From: Gudongella sp964604145
GTDB lineage: Bacteria > Bacillota > Clostridia > Tissierellales > Tissierellaceae
Length of the DNA stretch: 16,807 nt
Direction: 5' to 3'
NCBI GenBank assembly: GCA_964604145.1
Contig: CAZRXS010000029.1
Span: 1-16,807, forward strand
A program made the position numbers and the translations under genes. Of this stretch, positions 13,844 through 16,807 are shown in pieces. The notes beneath the pieces are model-generated. The model had not been told where the DNA came from and ran no database searches. It saw nothing but the letters and a program-made list of their open reading frames with translations. The number at the start of each line of letters is the position of its first letter. Positions within the stretch are counted from its first letter, which is position 1.

Positions 13844-14293
13844 TTATACCATAAAACTATCTTCAATTTCACTAATTTTATCAACTCGTCTTTTATGTCT
13901 TCCTAATTCAAAATCTGAATTTAGATATGCATCCAAAATTTCCTTAGCTAAACCGCCCCCAAGAACCCTACCTCCAAATGCTATCATATTTGCATTGTTA
14001 TGGGCTCTACTCATTTTCGCTGAATAGACATCTCCACATAAGGCACACCTTATACCCCTTACTTTATTTGCAGAAATAGAGATGCCTATTCCAGTACCAC
14101 ATATAACTACACCTCTTTCCACATCACCATTTACAACTGCTTTTGCAACTGCTTCACCGTAATCTGGATAATCTACTGATTCAGTATTATATGTGCCAAA
14201 ATCTACTACCTCAATTCCTTTTTCTTCCATGAAATCTATCAATTCTTCCTTTAAATTAAAGCCCCCATGGTCACTTCCAATTCCTATTTTCAC
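13844..14293 (-). CDS. rpiB: Ribose-5-phosphate isomerase B
   Basis: A 149-residue RpiB/LacAB-family sugar isomerase interconverting ribose 5-phosphate and ribulose 5-phosphate in the pentose phosphate pathway. SDHGG (7-11) forms the phosphate/substrate loop. The catalytic cysteine is C65 in VVICGTGIG, and H98 in RAHNNANM completes the active site. Length is normal. The start is GTG (14291-14293) with AGGAG 5 nt upstream. It overlaps the stop codon of the upstream phosphatase gene by one base (TAGTG), so translation is coupled. RpiB versus an allose-6-phosphate variant cannot be separated here, but this conserved gene order favours RpiB. Confidence 0.95.
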   Translation of the reverse strand: MKIGIGSDHGGFNLKEELIDFMEEKGIEVVDFGTYNTESVDYPDYGEAVAKAVVNGDVERGVVICGTGIGISISANKVRGIRCALCGDVYSAKMSRAHNNANMIAFGGRVLGGGLAKEILDAYLNSDFELGRHKRRVDKISEIEDSFMV

Positions 14294-14742
14294 TAGATCT
14301 CCTCCTCGTATATTTTATCTAAAAGTGCAAATATCGCATCTTCTAATTGTATCTTTACCCTTTCATATTCTTCTATAGGCCCACCGAATGGATCTTCTAC
14401 ATCTTTATCTTCATACTCTGTATAGGCTAGTAGTAGATGGATTTTTGATTTTGCTCTAGGGTATGTTTTATAAAGCATATTTAAATGAGATTTTGTCATT
14501 ACAAGAACCAATTCAGCCCAATCTATTAATTCCCCTGTAAGTATCTTAGATTGGTGGTTTTTTATATATGCATTATCAACTGTTTTTATGGCGTTTAAAC
14601 TTGGTGCTTGCCCTTGAGTTGCAAATACACCAGCAGAATCAACTTCAATATCTAAAGCTCTCTCTACTGCTATCTCTTTTAATATTGCTTCAGCCATTGG
14701 GCTCCTACAAGTATTTCCTGTACAAACAAATAACACCCGCAT
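14293..14742 (-). CDS. ywlE: Low-molecular-weight protein-tyrosine/arginine phosphatase
   Basis: A 149-residue LMW-PTP-family cytoplasmic phosphatase. The active-site loop CTGNTCRS (Cys7, Arg13; C-X5-R) is at the N-terminus, and the general-acid aspartate lies in EDPFGG (Asp117). The start is ATG at 14742, because AGGAGG lies 6 nt upstream; the ATG at 14760 lies upstream of that site. The ortholog next to sua5/ywlC in Bacillus, YwlE, removes phosphate from arginine residues. The motif CTGNTC, with Thr where tyrosine phosphatases often have Ile/Leu, fits the arginine-phosphatase type. Gene order supports this, but activity is inferred. It lies 10 nt after sua5 and overlaps rpiB by one base. 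Confidence 0.88.
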   Translation of the reverse strand: MRVLFVCTGNTCRSPMAEAILKEIAVERALDIEVDSAGVFATQGQAPSLNAIKTVDNAYIKNHQSKILTGELIDWAELVLVMTKSHLNMLYKTYPRAKSKIHLLLAYTEYEDKDVEDPFGGPIEEYERVKIQLEDAIFALLDKIYEEEI

Positions 14743-14752
14743 AAGAAACCTC

Positions 14753-15805
14753 CTATACATAGACTTTATTCCCGCCTGATGCCTTTTCTAATCTATTCAT
14801 AATTGCCATTCCAATGTTCTCTTCATCTATACCCTCACAAAGGATAATATCCACATCTAATTTATCGAGTTTTCTAAGGGCATGGAAAAGTCCATGGGCA
14901 ATTTTACCTTTATCTTTTTCAGATCCCATTAGGATTGTTGTATAGTCTTTAAAGTGCTTTTTATTTTCATCAAAAGCTAAGATCCCAACATTTCTTGATA
15001 ATTCTTTTTCTTTAATAGCCCTATCTAAAATTTCTTTAACACGATTTTCTCTTTTGCCAATATAAAGAACCATCTCTGCTTTTGGAGAATAATGGCGATA
15101 CTTTTGTCCTGGCGATTTTGGAATTAGGATCTTTCCATCTTTTCTAAATAGTGCTGGATCGATTTCTACATTTGCTAGCTCTTCTCTTATCTGTTCAATT
15201 GTTATTCCACCTGGTCGCAGGATCATAGGAATTTTTCCAGTTAGGTCAATAACTGTTGATTCAAGCCCAACCCCTGTTTCACCACCATCTAAAATAAAAG
15301 AAATTTTCCCATCCATATCTTCTATAACATGTTCTGCTCTTGTTGGTGATGGCCTACCTGATGTGTTTGCAGAAGGTGCTGCAATAGGTGTATTTGATTC
15401 TTTAATAAGGGCTAATGCTAGTGGATGACTAGGCATACGTACTGCAACACTGTCTAGTCCCGCTGTTATAATCTGAGGAACTAGTTTGCTTTTTTTTAAA
15501 ACTATAGTTAATGGGCCTGGCCAAAAGCTTTGGATTAAAATATAGGCTTCTTTTGAAATTTCCGTTACAAGCCTCTCTAGCATAGTTATTGAATCTACAT
15601 GTAAAATAATCGGATTATCTGAGGGCCTTCCCTTTGCTCGATATACCTTTTTCACAGCTTCTTCATTTAGTCCATCTGCACCAAGTCCATAAACAGTTTC
15701 AGTTGGGAAGGCGACAAGTTCGCCCTCTTTTATAGCTTGGCTGGCTTGTATGATTAAGCCTATATCTTTTTTCACATCTGTTATCTTTTCAATTCTAGTT
15801 ATCAT
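14753..15805 (-). CDS. sua5: L-threonylcarbamoyladenylate synthase (Sua5/YwlC)
   Basis: A 350-residue cytoplasmic enzyme making threonylcarbamoyl-AMP from threonine, bicarbonate and ATP, the first step of the t6A37 modification of ANN-decoding tRNAs. The YrdC domain (about 15-205) shows AFPTETVYGLGAD, the KGRPSDN motif (58-64) and APSANTSGRPSPT. A linker with PGQKYRHYSPKAE leads to the C-terminal Sua5 domain (about 240-345). The two-domain length distinguishes it from short TsaC proteins. The ATG follows a GAGAGG site. It lies about 50 nt after prfA, a usual arrangement in Firmicutes. Confidence 0.95.
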   Translation of the reverse strand: MITRIEKITDVKKDIGLIIQASQAIKEGELVAFPTETVYGLGADGLNEEAVKKVYRAKGRPSDNPIILHVDSITMLERLVTEISKEAYILIQSFWPGPLTIVLKKSKLVPQIITAGLDSVAVRMPSHPLALALIKESNTPIAAPSANTSGRPSPTRAEHVIEDMDGKISFILDGGETGVGLESTVIDLTGKIPMILRPGGITIEQIREELANVEIDPALFRKDGKILIPKSPGQKYRHYSPKAEMVLYIGKRENRVKEILDRAIKEKELSRNVGILAFDENKKHFKDYTTILMGSEKDKGKIAHGLFHALRKLDKLDVDIILCEGIDEENIGMAIMNRLEKASGGNKVYV

Positions 15806-15827
15806 TCGATATCCTCTCTACAATTAG

Positions 15828-15855
15828 ATAAAATTAAAAGAGGGTTTCCCCTCTT
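15828..15855 (-). terminator. Hairpin overlapping the prfA stop codon
   Basis: AAGAGGG (15838-15844) and CCCTCTT (15849-15855) form a 7-bp stem; in the minus-strand RNA the loop is GAAA, followed by UUAAUUUU. The stem includes the last bases of the prfA stop codon, so ribosomes finishing prfA would melt it. It looks like a weak or partial terminator, or an attenuator, before sua5. Confidence 0.5.
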
Positions 15856-16807
15856 AGCTGATTTCCTGCATTTTTTCTGCTTGGTCTGATGTGATTAAAG
15901 CATCAATCATTTCATCAAGATCTCCATCTACAAAGTCATTCAACTTATACAGAGTAAGGTTAATTCTATGATCAGTAACACGACCTTGTGGAAAATTATA
16001 TGTTCTAATCCTCTCAGATCTATCCCCTGTGCCAACTTGGCCTTTTTTCATTTGAGCAAGCTCTTTGTTTTGTTCTTGAAGCTTTAAATCATATAGTTTG
16101 GACTTTAAAATCTTAAGCGCCTTATCCTTATTCTTTAATTGGCTTTTTTCATCCTGGCAAGAAACTACTATCCCTGTTGGAATATGTGTCATTCTTACAG
16201 CAGAGTCGGTTGTGTTTACAGACTGACCACCATTTCCTGATGATCTAAATACATCTACCCTTAAATCTCCTGGGGCTATATCAATATCTATATCTTCTGC
16301 CTCTGGCAAAACTGCAACAGTAACAGTGGATGTGTGAATTCTACCACTTGATTCAGTCTCAGGTACCCTTTGAACCCTGTGAACTCCTGACTCATATTTT
16401 AACCTGCTATATGCACCTTTTCCTTTTATCATAAATATTACTTCCTTATAACCACCAATTCCAATTTCATTGGTGTTCATAATATCAACTTTCCAGTTAT
16501 TTCTTTCAGCATACCTTAAAAACATACGGAATAAAACTCCTGCAAATAATGCTGCTTCATCACCGCCTGCCCCACCACGAATTTCAACTATAACATTTTT
16601 ATGGTCATTGGGATCTGTTGGAATAAGCATAACCCTAATCTCTTCTTCGATTTCAGATGCATTTTCTTCAAGAACTCTAACTTCTTCTTTGACCATTTCT
16701 TTCATATCTTCTTCAAGTTTATCGTAAAGCATTGTTTTAGCATCCTCAAGCTCAGATAAGACTCTAGTATATTCTTTATATTTTTCAACTATTGGCTCTA
16801 TATCAGA
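15854..16807 (-). CDS. prfA: Peptide chain release factor 1 (5' end outside the window)
   Basis: 317 C-terminal residues of RF1, which recognises UAA and UAG and triggers peptide release on the ribosome. The frame stays open to the window edge; the ATG at 16732 is internal, since upstream codons read EPIVEKYKEYTRVLSELEDAKTM as in RF1. About 40 N-terminal residues are missing. The GGQ catalytic motif is in SSGNGGQSVNTTDSAVR. The stop-codon recognition tripeptide reads PET in RVPETESSGRIHTS, of the P-x-T type that marks RF1 rather than RF2 (SPF). A helical N-terminal domain precedes the core. It ends in a hairpin 48 nt before sua5. Confidence 0.97.
   Translation of the reverse strand, partial: SDIEPIVEKYKEYTRVLSELEDAKTMLYDKLEEDMKEMVKEEVRVLEENASEIEEEIRVMLIPTDPNDHKNVIVEIRGGAGGDEAALFAGVLFRMFLRYAERNNWKVDIMNTNEIGIGGYKEVIFMIKGKGAYSRLKYESGVHRVQRVPETESSGRIHTSTVTVAVLPEAEDIDIDIAPGDLRVDVFRSSGNGGQSVNTTDSAVRMTHIPTGIVVSCQDEKSQLKNKDKALKILKSKLYDLKLQEQNKELAQMKKGQVGTGDRSERIRTYNFPQGRVTDHRINLTLYKLNDFVDGDLDEMIDALITSDQAEKMQEIS

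Overview
The window is about 16.8 kb of AT-rich DNA from a low-GC Gram-positive anaerobe, most likely Clostridia or Tissierellia. The evidence is the gene order prfA–sua5–ywlE–rpiB–upp–wecA–wecB–murA–mbl, strong AGGAGG-type ribosome binding sites, a clostridial-style cyclic-di-GMP riboswitch, SipW-type secretion and an LPXTG wall anchor. I do not assign a genus. There are no tRNA or rRNA genes, insertion sequences or CRISPR arrays.

Right half (about 8.4–16.8 kb, all minus strand): a conserved housekeeping block. It holds peptide chain release factor 1 (cut by the window edge), the tRNA t6A enzyme Sua5/YwlC, a low-molecular-weight tyrosine/arginine phosphatase, ribose-5-phosphate isomerase B and uracil phosphoribosyltransferase. 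A well-formed promoter then drives wecA/tagO and wecB/mnaA (undecaprenyl-linked GlcNAc and UDP-ManNAc for wall polymers). A further transcription unit holds murA and an MreB/Mbl actin. The theme is cell-envelope building.

Middle (about 4.7–8.4 kb): a BTAD/SARP-type regulator (minus) is divergent from a secreted phosphodiester-glycosidase (NAGPA-domain) protein (plus). The regulator's C-terminus looks like a degenerate GGDEF domain. Promoters on both sides of the regulator carry GTAAT-type direct repeats spaced exactly 11 bp, the binding-site geometry known for SARP regulators.

Left part (about 0.1–4.7 kb, minus strand): a five-gene surface-fibre operon. The order is a Glu/Pro-rich secreted protein with DUF11-like and CnaB-like domains, then the signal peptidase SipW, then a TasA/camelysin-like protein with a SipW-cognate signal. 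An internal class-I c-di-GMP riboswitch follows, then a second Cys-rich TasA-like protein with a possible zinc knuckle, and last an LPXTG-anchored TasA-like protein with twelve EEP spacer repeats. The first genes mirror the Bacillus tapA–sipW–tasA order.

Working model (inference): the BTAD regulator switches on the fibre operon and the secreted glycosidase. Inside the operon, c-di-GMP separately gates the distal fibre subunit and its wall-anchored partner through the riboswitch. This would be a two-layer regulated matrix-fibre system, with the regulator's GGDEF-like tail a possible second nucleotide link.
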